A stretch of 20,938 bases of DNA, taken from Bacteroidales bacterium (lineage in GTDB: Bacteria; Bacteroidota; Bacteroidia; Bacteroidales; VadinHA17). The translations under genes were made by a program, and so were the position numbers. Of the stretch, positions 14,988 through 20,938 are shown piece by piece. The stretch is from positions 7,888 through 28,825 of the forward strand of contig DOTV01000134.1 of the NCBI GenBank assembly GCA_003520925.1, given 5' to 3'. How positions within the stretch are numbered: position 1 is the stretch's first letter; each line of letters starts with the position of its first letter. The notes beneath the pieces are model-generated. The model was not told where the DNA came from. It saw nothing but the letters and a program-made list of their open reading frames with translations, and ran no database searches.

Positions 14988-15555
14988 TGTAAAAGACATT
15001 TTTTGTTTCAGCTTTTTTTATAATCTCAATCATCTTTTGTCTGGCCCTGAAAAGCCTTACCTTAATATTCGATTTGCTTATGCCGGTAATCTTTGAAAGT
15101 TCTTCAGTATCAATTTCGTTATAGTAATAAAGAGTCACAAGTCCTCTCTCTTCTTCAGGTATCTTCTGAAGAGCAAAATTAATCAAAGAATTCCTGTAAT
15201 CATCTGCAGCCTCTTCCTCAGTGGTGCTGAAACCAAGGAAATCAACGGCATCTGCCGGGAATTCTTCAACTGAAAGTACTCTGTTCTTCCTGGTTCTGAC
15301 AAGTGAGACAGCAGTATTGTAAACAATCCGGTAAAGCCAGGTGGCAAAACTGCTTTTCTTCCTGAAATCTTTCAGTGATCTGTAAGCCTTTAAGAAAGCA
15401 TCCTGAGCGACCTCTTCAGCTTCCTCACGGTTTCCGCATATCCTGAAAGCAAGATTAAATGCCTTATCTTTATGTTCTTCAACAAGATAAGAAAAGGCAT
15501 TCGTCTTCCCTTCAAGCACCTGACCGATATAATATAAGTCGTCCTTTGGATTCAT
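14980..15555 (-). CDS. ECF-family RNA polymerase sigma-70 factor (module B)
   Basis: Second ECF sigma factor in the window, 191 aa from the ATG at 15555. Region 2 is about 10-90: FSYLVEEHKDKAFNLAFRIC, the conserved EEVAQDAFLKAYRSL, and FATWLYRIVYNTAV with the region 2.4 Trp. An acidic linker covers about 96-120. Region 4 is about 125-182, with helix-turn-helix ELSKITGISKSNIKVRLFRAR. An in-frame ATG at 15573 would add MRQTDR, but those codons contain the proposed -10 element GCGTCAA (15571-15565), which argues for 15555. The promoter matches that of the divergent gene and of the first sigma gene. The stop overlaps the downstream membrane protein by 8 nt. Autoregulation and control by the membrane partner are inferred. 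Confidence 0.93.
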   Translation of the reverse strand: MNPKDDLYYIGQVLEGKTNAFSYLVEEHKDKAFNLAFRICGNREEAEEVAQDAFLKAYRSLKDFRKKSSFATWLYRIVYNTAVSLVRTRKNRVLSVEEFPADAVDFLGFSTTEEEAADDYRNSLINFALQKIPEEERGLVTLYYYNEIDTEELSKITGISKSNIKVRLFRARQKMIEIIKKAETKNVFYNE

Positions 15556-15564
15556 TCTGTCCGT

Positions 15565-15593
15565 TTGACGCATAAAGTTATGAAATGGTTACA
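15565..15593 (-). promoter_or_regulatory. candidate ECF-type promoter of the module B sigma gene
   Basis: Minus strand: TGTAACC (15593-15587), 15 bases, GCGTCAA (15571-15565). The geometry is the same as at 22-49 and 15645-15674. Transcription would start around 15558-15559, only a few bases before the ATG at 15555, so the message would be nearly leaderless. Confidence 0.55.
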
Positions 15594-15644
15594 TAAAGCG
15601 GGTTTATACTTTAGGAATATATTTTTCACTTAATATCAATATTG

Positions 15645-15674
15645 TGTAACCGCCAGTTCGGTTTATGTGTCTAA
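15645..15674 (+). promoter_or_regulatory. candidate ECF-type promoter of the divergent small membrane gene
   Basis: TGTAACC (15645-15651), 15 bases, GTGTCTAA (15667-15674). It shares the seven-base -35 element with the divergent sigma promoter, and the two -35 elements lie back to back 51 bases apart. TSS near 15681 would give a leader of about 28 nt before the ATG at 15709. The match to the classic GTAACC / GTCTA ECF pattern is the best of the three. Confidence 0.6.
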
Positions 15675-15708
15675 AGGATAAATTGAGTTAAACCAAATTA
15701 GAAAAGTC

Positions 15709-16053
15709 ATGGAAACATTAATTGCTTTTATTGCATTCTTCGCAACAGTGTTCGGAATTATGTACGTTCATTACACAACGCGAAACAAGGAACGAATGGC
15801 ACTTATAGAAAAAGGTGCGGATGCCTCTCTTTTCAATACGGGTAAAGAGGGCAGGTCATTGGTAAACTGGGGTAAATTCGCCCTTAAGATCGGGATGCTC
15901 CTGATGGGAATCGGCTTAGGAATAATCGTCGGGGCCATTTTAGAATCAGCGGCTCTTTTCCCTTCTGAAGAAGCCGGATATTTTTCGATGATCTTTATTT
16001 TCGGCGGTCTTGCACTTGTATTGTATTACCTTATCGACCGTAAAACGAAGTAA
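15709..16053 (+). CDS. small three-TM membrane protein (DUF6249-like), probable sigma target
   Basis: A 114-aa protein with predicted helices at about 2-20, 54-78 and 90-108. The first loop is basic and contains THYTTRNKERMALIEKGADASLF-like residues (positions about 22-43); the NKERMALIEKG pattern is typical of small Bacteroidota membrane proteins grouped as DUF6249, though I assign this by memory of the pattern only. It is divergent from the ECF sigma gene and has its own matching ECF promoter, so it is a likely member of that regulon. The function is unknown. The stop TAA is the first three bases of the palindromic element at 16051. No signal peptide cleavage site is evident. Confidence 0.75.
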   Translation: METLIAFIAFFATVFGIMYVHYTTRNKERMALIEKGADASLFNTGKEGRSLVNWGKFALKIGMLLMGIGLGIIVGAILESAALFPSEEAGYFSMIFIFGGLALVLYYLIDRKTK

Positions 16054-16110
16054 CCCTAACCCCATCCCTTCCCCTAAAATTTAAGGGGAAGGGGGGCGGG
16101 GACAGGGTTA
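16051..16110. repeat. 60-bp palindromic element supplying stop codons to both flanking genes
   Basis: Terminal inverted repeats TAACCCT (16051-16057) and AGGGTTA (16104-16110) enclose a 10-bp stem CCCTTCCCCT (16066-16075) with AGGGGAAGGG (16084-16093) and an 8-nt A/T loop. CCCC at 16060-16063 can also face GGGG at 16098-16101. The TAA of the left end is the stop of the plus gene; the TTA of the right end is the stop (TAA) of the minus gene. It probably serves as a two-way terminator between them. Confidence 0.8.
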
Positions 16111-17382
16111 ATTTATGTAGAATTCGATCATCTTCCTGACGGCTTCTCGGCAAACGGTGCAGTAACCTTTTGAACCGTTGCTTTTCATTCTGCAATCCAT
16201 TTCAGGTCTGAAGATCCCTTTTGCCGAATAACCTCCACCTTCGAACAATCCTGTAGAATTCCTGAATTTATCATCAGGCGAGGTAGGCATGGGTGTCTCC
16301 TTTGCAACCAGGTTTTTCCATTTTAAATCAAAATTTATCATGGTTGTTATATTGGGTTCCCATGGTTCGACATTCAGAGGATAAAACTCGTCATAGGCAA
16401 CATCGGAGGAGTAGTATTCATCAGCCAGGCCCGCAAATCCATGACCGAATTCATGGATGAATACCTTTGGTGACAGCTGATGTCCTGCTGTTGTTCCGCT
16501 GTAATAATTATAAACTCCTCCTCCTCCGTATTTCGTGCTGTTAATGAGGACAATTATATTATCGTGAGGAACCAGGGCAGCATAATCGTTAACTGATTTT
16601 ATGTCCTGCGTGGTAAGATACCGGTCAGTTCCGAAAGTATAGAAGCTTGAATTAAGAACTGTGTTGTTGTATATCCTCTCGCCGGGAATATCTGTACCTG
16701 AATCGGATGAAACAGCTTCAACCGCCCAGATGTTAATGTTGTCGCTGTAACCGTTAAATGGGTTTTCCGAGAAAAGGACATCTGCCATTTTTCTGACATC
16801 ATCCCTGAATTTACCCATTTCATCCTTTGTATAGCCTTCAGCTATAAATGCAAGATCGACACATTTGCGGGGGTCACCCGGGCCATATATTCTAGTAACG
16901 GCAGCATTGACATGCTTCTCTTTATTAATATAGTAATCACCGGGATCAATAACTGTTTCGTATAGCTTTGAAAAACTCCCGTTCCGTTCCCTCAGACTCA
17001 GAACAAAACGGACCCTGTTTTTCGGAAAAGGCATTGTTGCCACTTCGTAGAAACTCCGTTCAATATTTTTAGCTTCTGCAGTAGTTTGCCATTCCTGAAA
17101 AAGCGTGCAAAATCCACGTGAATATATCAACCTGTTTTCAGCAGCATCAAAAACTTCATATTTAAAGTTGCCATAATTAAAAGGATCAGTCAGATTTTCA
17201 TGTGATCCGCCAAACAACGGTTCCTCCTTCATTGCCACGGGATATACAAGTGTTTTCTGACTGTTTCCCGCAAGCATATAATCAAACCGGAGGACTTTGT
17301 CGGTGAAATACTTATCATAATTTGATTGTCCGGCGGAAGGTAAAACCCATAATATCAATAAAGAAGCTAAGAGATTTCTCAT
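16108..17382 (-). CDS. secreted M64-family (IgA peptidase-like) metallopeptidase
   Basis: A 424-aa exported zinc metallopeptidase. The signal peptide is about 1-19 (LPSAGQ). Residues 25-150 form an N-terminal beta-rich domain as found before M64 peptidases (YDKYFTDKVLRFDYMLAGN at 22-40). The catalytic domain starts near 170 with CVDLAFIAEGYTKDEM. The zinc site is HEFGHGFAGLADEYY: His310, Glu311, His314, with Asp321 next in the family signature. A C-terminal CRMKSNGSKGYCTVC segment (397-411) holds cysteines of the kind seen in family members. M64 was named from a clostridial IgA protease, but Bacteroidota members have varied or unknown substrates, so IgA cleavage should not be assumed. It is a single gene, divergent from the transaldolase-like gene. 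Confidence 0.92.
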   Translation of the reverse strand: MRNLLASLLILWVLPSAGQSNYDKYFTDKVLRFDYMLAGNSQKTLVYPVAMKEEPLFGGSHENLTDPFNYGNFKYEVFDAAENRLIYSRGFCTLFQEWQTTAEAKNIERSFYEVATMPFPKNRVRFVLSLRERNGSFSKLYETVIDPGDYYINKEKHVNAAVTRIYGPGDPRKCVDLAFIAEGYTKDEMGKFRDDVRKMADVLFSENPFNGYSDNINIWAVEAVSSDSGTDIPGERIYNNTVLNSSFYTFGTDRYLTTQDIKSVNDYAALVPHDNIIVLINSTKYGGGGVYNYYSGTTAGHQLSPKVFIHEFGHGFAGLADEYYSSDVAYDEFYPLNVEPWEPNITTMINFDLKWKNLVAKETPMPTSPDDKFRNSTGLFEGGGYSAKGIFRPEMDCRMKSNGSKGYCTVCREAVRKMIEFYIN

Positions 17383-17448
17383 GATTTACTGTTTTTATTT
17401 AATATTATAAAGCTAATAATAATCGTCACTGCGGATTAAGAATTATTA

Positions 17449-17456
17449 TAATTTTG
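17449..17456 (+). promoter_or_regulatory. possible -7 element of the transaldolase-family gene
   Basis: TAATTTTG followed by CA matches TAnnTTTG and the frequently seen trailing CA. A start near 17462 would leave a leader of about 60 nt. No -33 TTTG at the usual spacing was seen. Confidence 0.4.
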
Positions 17457-17524
17457 CATCGGATCAAACGGAATGGTGGAAACAAATTTGAGCCTTAACT
17501 GTTTAATAACAAAAAATTATTATA

Positions 17525-18742
17525 ATGGCTGACCTTAACACACGAATAAGCGATTTTCTCTGGGCAAATCTGAGCGAGAAGCATGTCAATGGTAAAAAGG
17601 ACCCTTTCTGGCAGGCGCTGAAAGATACCGGAACTGAGCTCTGGCTTGACACAGGAGATATTGAGGAAGCTGAAGCAAACTGGTCGGCTGAGATGAGCGC
17701 TCTGACGACGAATAACACTTTGCTTAACAATGAGATACAGAAAGGGATCTATGACATCTTTGTTTCTGAAGCCAGGCATATCGTTCATGACCTCCCTCTT
17801 GAAACAAAAGTAAAGGAGATTGCTTTTATGCTTAATGCGAGGCATGGATTAAGGCTTGCTTCAAAATTTGGCGGACTTGTAAGTGTGGAACTTCATACTG
17901 ATCTGGCTCATGATATAAAGGGTATCGAATTCTATGGCAAAAGGTATCATGAAATCTGTCCCGATCAGTTTATTGTAAAAGTCCCCTATACAGCTGAAGG
18001 CCTCATTGGTGCAAAACGATTAAGGGAAGCAGGGGTTAGGGTTAATTTCACTCTTGAATTCAGCGCCAGGCAGAATGTGATTGTTACCAGAACGGCCCAG
18101 CCTGACTATGTCAATGTTTTTCTCGGCAGAGTAGGAGCTTTTATGATGGACAACAAGCTTGGAGACGGATCAGGTGCAGGTGAGATGGCAGTAATCTCCT
18201 CCCAGAACTGGGTCACTGCATTTTCTGCAAAAAATCAATGGCCGACAAAGTTAATTGCTGCGAGCCTGCGTCATTATAACCAGCTTGAATTGCTTGCAGG
18301 AACAGATGTGTTCACGATGCCACCTAAAGTAGCAGCTGCCGGACGAAAATCATTAACTGGAAAGTTTTCGATAAGGACCCATGAAAACTATGATGTCAGT
18401 ATTTACCCGTCCGCAAAGGATGCAGGGATCGAAAAATTCTGGGAGGTGGATGACAAAGTTCTCAGCCTGGCACAGAGACTTAATCAGAAGATGCCAGCCA
18501 CCGGTCAGGAGCTTGTTCGCATTGCCCAGGAAGAGGGATGTGAAGACATGTTCCCTTCACTATCAAAAGAGGAAAAAGCAATAATATCCGGGGATGGGAA
18601 AATTCCGGTCTTCTCAAAGTGGCAGAAGAAAATATCTGATGGTAAAATTGCCCCCGATACACTGCTGACTCTTGCAGGGCTGGCTTCATTTACTGCTGAC
18701 CAGGCAATGCTCGATCAACGGATTATGAATATTATCGAATGA
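17525..18742 (+). CDS. transaldolase-family protein, long divergent form
   Basis: A 405-aa cytosolic TIM-barrel protein of the transaldolase superfamily. Transaldolases move a dihydroxyacetone unit between sugar phosphates through a Schiff base. Landmarks in order: WLDTG (40-44, Asp42 like the Asp of strand 1), TTNNTLL (61-67), SVELHTD (120-126), the Schiff-base strand FIVKVPYTAEG with Lys152, NFTLEFS (174-180), GRVGAFMMD (201-209) and SLRHYNQ (247-253). Residues after about 300 form a helical C-terminal extension absent from short transaldolases. Overall similarity to TalB is low, so a different aldol substrate is possible. TGATCA at 18740-18745 provides both its stop and that of the convergent rlmB. 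The start ATG at 17525 follows an A/T-rich leader. Confidence 0.82.
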   Translation: MADLNTRISDFLWANLSEKHVNGKKDPFWQALKDTGTELWLDTGDIEEAEANWSAEMSALTTNNTLLNNEIQKGIYDIFVSEARHIVHDLPLETKVKEIAFMLNARHGLRLASKFGGLVSVELHTDLAHDIKGIEFYGKRYHEICPDQFIVKVPYTAEGLIGAKRLREAGVRVNFTLEFSARQNVIVTRTAQPDYVNVFLGRVGAFMMDNKLGDGSGAGEMAVISSQNWVTAFSAKNQWPTKLIAASLRHYNQLELLAGTDVFTMPPKVAAAGRKSLTGKFSIRTHENYDVSIYPSAKDAGIEKFWEVDDKVLSLAQRLNQKMPATGQELVRIAQEEGCEDMFPSLSKEEKAIISGDGKIPVFSKWQKKISDGKIAPDTLLTLAGLASFTADQAMLDQRIMNIIE

Positions 18743-19480
18743 TCAAAGTGCCCGCTGTCTTGTAATTTCATACAGAAGAATTCCGGCAGCAACAGAGACG
18801 TTGAGAGATCCTATTTCTCCTTTCATCGCAATCATTACCTGCTGATCGGATAATGCGATCAGTTCGCGGCTTATGCCTTTATCTTCCGAACCCATAATAA
18901 GTACGACCGGGCCCTTCATACCGGCATCGGAGATTTGAGAACCTGACTTTTCACCGGCAGTAATAACTTTCAGTCCGGACTGCTTCAGATACTCTATTGA
19001 TCTTACAATACTTCTTTCACGGCAAACAGGGAATGAATGCAGTGCTCCTGCGGATGTTTTGATCGCATCGGCAGTGATCCTTGCCGAACCTTTTTCGGGG
19101 ATAATTATTGCATGAGCCCCAAGGCATTCGGCGCTTCTTACAATTGCCCCGAAGTTCCTTACATCCGAAACACCGTCGAGTGCAATTATAAGAGGATCTT
19201 CACCCTTCTCAAATATCATTGGAAGAAGATTTGTAATCGACTGAAATTCAATAAGTGAGAGCCACGCTAAAACACCCTGGTGATTTTTACGGGTAACTAG
19301 TTCAATCCTTTCCAGGGGCACTATCTGGTAAGCAATGTCATGATTCCGCACCTCAATCATCAATTCATGATACAAGGCACCCTGCAAACCCTGTTTAATA
19401 AGCAGACGGTCGATTTTCTTGCCTGCCCGGATGGCTTCGATTACTGCCCTAAGGCCATAAATACAATCTGATTCTTTCAC
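18743..19480 (-). CDS. rlmB: 23S rRNA 2'-O-methyltransferase RlmB (TrmH/SpoU family)
   Basis: SPOUT methyltransferase of the RlmB type, which in E. coli methylates G2251 of 23S rRNA using S-adenosylmethionine. At 245 aa it matches the family. An N-terminal substrate-binding domain covers about 1-75 (IYGLRAVIEAI; KNHQGVLAWL). The three SpoU motifs are present: DGVSDVRNFGAIVRSAE (102-118, Asn109 and Arg115), LIMGSEDKGIS (194-204) and GSLNVSVAAGILLYE (224-238), which form the trefoil knot. It begins 8 nt after the GWxTD gene stops, so the two are cotranscribed. A related TrmH-type tRNA enzyme is the main alternative, but the N-terminal domain favours RlmB. Confidence 0.95.
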   Translation of the reverse strand: MKESDCIYGLRAVIEAIRAGKKIDRLLIKQGLQGALYHELMIEVRNHDIAYQIVPLERIELVTRKNHQGVLAWLSLIEFQSITNLLPMIFEKGEDPLIIALDGVSDVRNFGAIVRSAECLGAHAIIIPEKGSARITADAIKTSAGALHSFPVCRERSIVRSIEYLKQSGLKVITAGEKSGSQISDAGMKGPVVLIMGSEDKGISRELIALSDQQVMIAMKGEIGSLNVSVAAGILLYEITRQRAL

Positions 19481-19488
19481 TGCAATAA

Positions 19489-20829
19489 TTATAAATCTTC
19501 AGGATTATCAAGACGGAACACTATCCCCTTTCGCCAGCTGGATATCGCTTTATCCCAGTAGGAGACCAGGGTTTCATTCCTGCTGAGGTAGAAATCATTA
19601 TCGGAGAATTTGTTTTGCCTTGTTCTGAAATTGAAGAAAAGGTAATTTTCCTTAAGATGGAACCTTCCTCCCCATGAAGATTTTAGTACGGGCCTTCGGT
19701 ATCCCCAGCTTTCCTCCTCTGAATTCTTGTAAACTTTATCAGGGGGGCCGTAAATTGTATAGATCATACCTCTCTCGGTTCTCCAGCCCTCCTTGAAAGA
19801 TGTGAAATAATAATTTGCATAAAGTATCCTTGTATAATAAATACGTATAAGCTCTCTTGATTTATCGATATTCCCGCCGCAGTTTATCCAGAATTCGTCG
19901 AGTGCAACCTTGGGCTTTTCTGAGGAAAGCATTGCATTCAGTTCGTCGCCGGAGGCAAGGTATGCCAGCGGCCTGATCATAGTCAATGGGTCGGTCATTC
20001 CGGGAAATGTCTCACCGAAATTGAATAATGTGTATCCTTCTTCAGAGTCTCGTTTGGGCGTGCAAAAATAAACGCCCTCTTTTGGAAGTGTAAGCGGCAG
20101 TGTATCGGAATAGGGGAGAGCAATTATTGTATCAGGTTCATAATCTATTATTTTTTCAGGCAGCAGAATCGAGGGAGGATCAGGAACAACGTTCAGCGGT
20201 TTATAGTATGAGATAAAAAGGCTGTCAATTGGCCTTGCAGGATATAGTATATTGACAAATTCGCTGGATTTGACTACCGTGTTAAACAGTTCGTTCTTAA
20301 ATATGTGCCCCCTTGCTTTGAAATTGTATCTGTTATTGTACGAACGGGTGTCGAAAGTAACAAATGACTGTATGACCTCCGATCGCAGCTTGTCAAGAAG
20401 CTTAACTTCAGCAATGTAGGCTGAACCGGGGTCGACTTTAAGAGGCAGCTTATAAACATACTCCTGCTTCGATGGTTCCTTTACTATATTGGCATCCATG
20501 AAAGCAGTATCTGACAGAATTCTTCCGTTGGTTGTATTAAATAATTTAACTGTAATCAGGATCTGTGCCATTGGAATACCCTGCGGATTTGCCTCAGAAA
20601 AGAAAAGGTCGGTCGAAAAGAATTTCACCGACAGAACTGATGAAGCATCTGTTTCATTAAATACGCTGAAACGGGGCTTAATAGAGCTTTTTGTGGGATT
20701 GTACAGATAGGAAAGATCCTTTAAGTCGACGACGGCTTTTTTTGTGGTGGTACATGATATTACAGCCATACAAAATAACCCGGCGAAAAATAAGATGTTA
20801 TATTCTCTGAAAGAACTTTTCCGGTTCAT
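19489..20829 (-). CDS. GWxTD-domain lipoprotein
   Basis: A 446-aa exported protein with the GWxTD domain seen in Bacteroidota and related phyla. The signal peptide has a lipobox ending at Cys26 (VISC). The N-terminal half is beta-rich with repeated strand patterns (about 50-160). The signature block is at 347-369: EGWRTERGMIYTIYGPPDKV, where the motif reads GWRTE instead of GWxTD (Asp to Glu). It is followed by ESWGYRRP (373-380) and NYLFFNFR (395-402). The domain's function is unknown; a periplasmic or outer-membrane location follows from the lipobox. It is the first complete gene of a unit with rlmB. Its ATG overlaps the TGA of a frame open to the window edge. Confidence 0.9.
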   Translation of the reverse strand: MNRKSSFREYNILFFAGLFCMAVISCTTTKKAVVDLKDLSYLYNPTKSSIKPRFSVFNETDASSVLSVKFFSTDLFFSEANPQGIPMAQILITVKLFNTTNGRILSDTAFMDANIVKEPSKQEYVYKLPLKVDPGSAYIAEVKLLDKLRSEVIQSFVTFDTRSYNNRYNFKARGHIFKNELFNTVVKSSEFVNILYPARPIDSLFISYYKPLNVVPDPPSILLPEKIIDYEPDTIIALPYSDTLPLTLPKEGVYFCTPKRDSEEGYTLFNFGETFPGMTDPLTMIRPLAYLASGDELNAMLSSEKPKVALDEFWINCGGNIDKSRELIRIYYTRILYANYYFTSFKEGWRTERGMIYTIYGPPDKVYKNSEEESWGYRRPVLKSSWGGRFHLKENYLFFNFRTRQNKFSDNDFYLSRNETLVSYWDKAISSWRKGIVFRLDNPEDL

Positions 20830-20936
20830 GTTCCTGATTTTTTAATTTGTTGCATTTGATTTTTGTACCAGCAAATCCTTACCCTGCAAAGTTCCGTATT
20901 GTCCGATGTTCTCATTATCGAATGATTAAATACATT
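20826..20936 (-). other. possible 3' end of an upstream gene (open to window edge)
   Basis: On the minus strand a frame stays open from the right edge of the window (20936) for 36 codons and ends in TGA at 20828-20826, overlapping the GWxTD start as ATGA. ATGA overlap is typical of coupled genes. However, 36 open codons can arise by chance in this composition, and the residues (ending NQMQQIKKSGT) match no family I know. An inner ATG would also give a 29-codon small ORF. The region also holds GAACTTTG, a one-mismatch -7 element, so it may instead be a promoter region. Confidence 0.2.
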
Positions 20937-20938
20937 GC

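Noticed and set aside
1..20938. tRNA, rRNA, CRISPR, transposase or phage genes
   Set aside because: No cloverleaf-like segments ending in CCA, no regularly spaced 25-40 bp repeats, and no transposase, integrase or phage-type proteins were seen.

Overview
The window looks like a chromosomal housekeeping segment from a member of the Bacteroidota, probably Bacteroidales-like. The protein set points that way: a GWxTD-domain lipoprotein, an M64-type peptidase, an S9 DPP5-like lipoprotein, sigma factors paired with membrane partners, and signal peptides ending in AQ or GQ. So do the regulatory sequences: several genes have the Bacteroidetes-type TAnnTTTG -7 element instead of an E. coli-like -10, and Shine-Dalgarno sequences are mostly weak. 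By eye the GC content is moderate (low to mid 40s percent). I saw no tRNA, rRNA, CRISPR array, transposase, phage gene or biosynthetic cluster.

Layout. 1-1992 (+): ECF sigma factor translationally coupled to a membrane-anchored protein with a C-terminal outer-membrane barrel (module A). 2121-6674 (+): lytic transglycosylase, uvrA, LOG-family nucleotide hydrolase. 6675-7724 (-): a Yip1-like membrane protein followed by smpB. 7801-8730 (+): miaA. 8869-12440 (-): bcp, recA and an S9 peptidase, a probable operon read right to left. 12647-14451 (+): a TPR/SPOR-like secreted protein and clpS. 14535-15555 (-): a second ECF sigma factor and its two-TM partner (module B), divergent from a small membrane protein at 15709-16053 (+). 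16108-17382 (-): M64-like metallopeptidase. 17525-18742 (+): divergent transaldolase-family protein. 18743-20829 (-): GWxTD lipoprotein followed by rlmB.

The most interesting content is between the genes. (i) Three ECF-type promoters with the same geometry, AACC-N15-G(C/T)(A/G)TC(A/T)A, lie upstream of both sigma genes and of the small membrane gene divergent from module B. This suggests two autoregulated ECF modules with related promoter specificity. (ii) The bcp / TPR-SPOR divergent region holds four GATAT(C/A) hexamers at exactly 11-bp spacing, which looks like a helically phased operator. (iii) Three G/C-rich palindromic elements of a Bacteroidota intergenic type sit exactly between convergent gene pairs. 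They supply stop codons, and in one case the last 13 residues, of the flanking genes.

Most other genes are recognisable core functions: nucleotide excision repair, recombination, trans-translation, tRNA and rRNA modification, N-end-rule proteolysis, peroxide defence and cell-wall turnover. I did not find an obvious new multi-gene system. The two sigma/membrane modules and the phased operator are the best leads.
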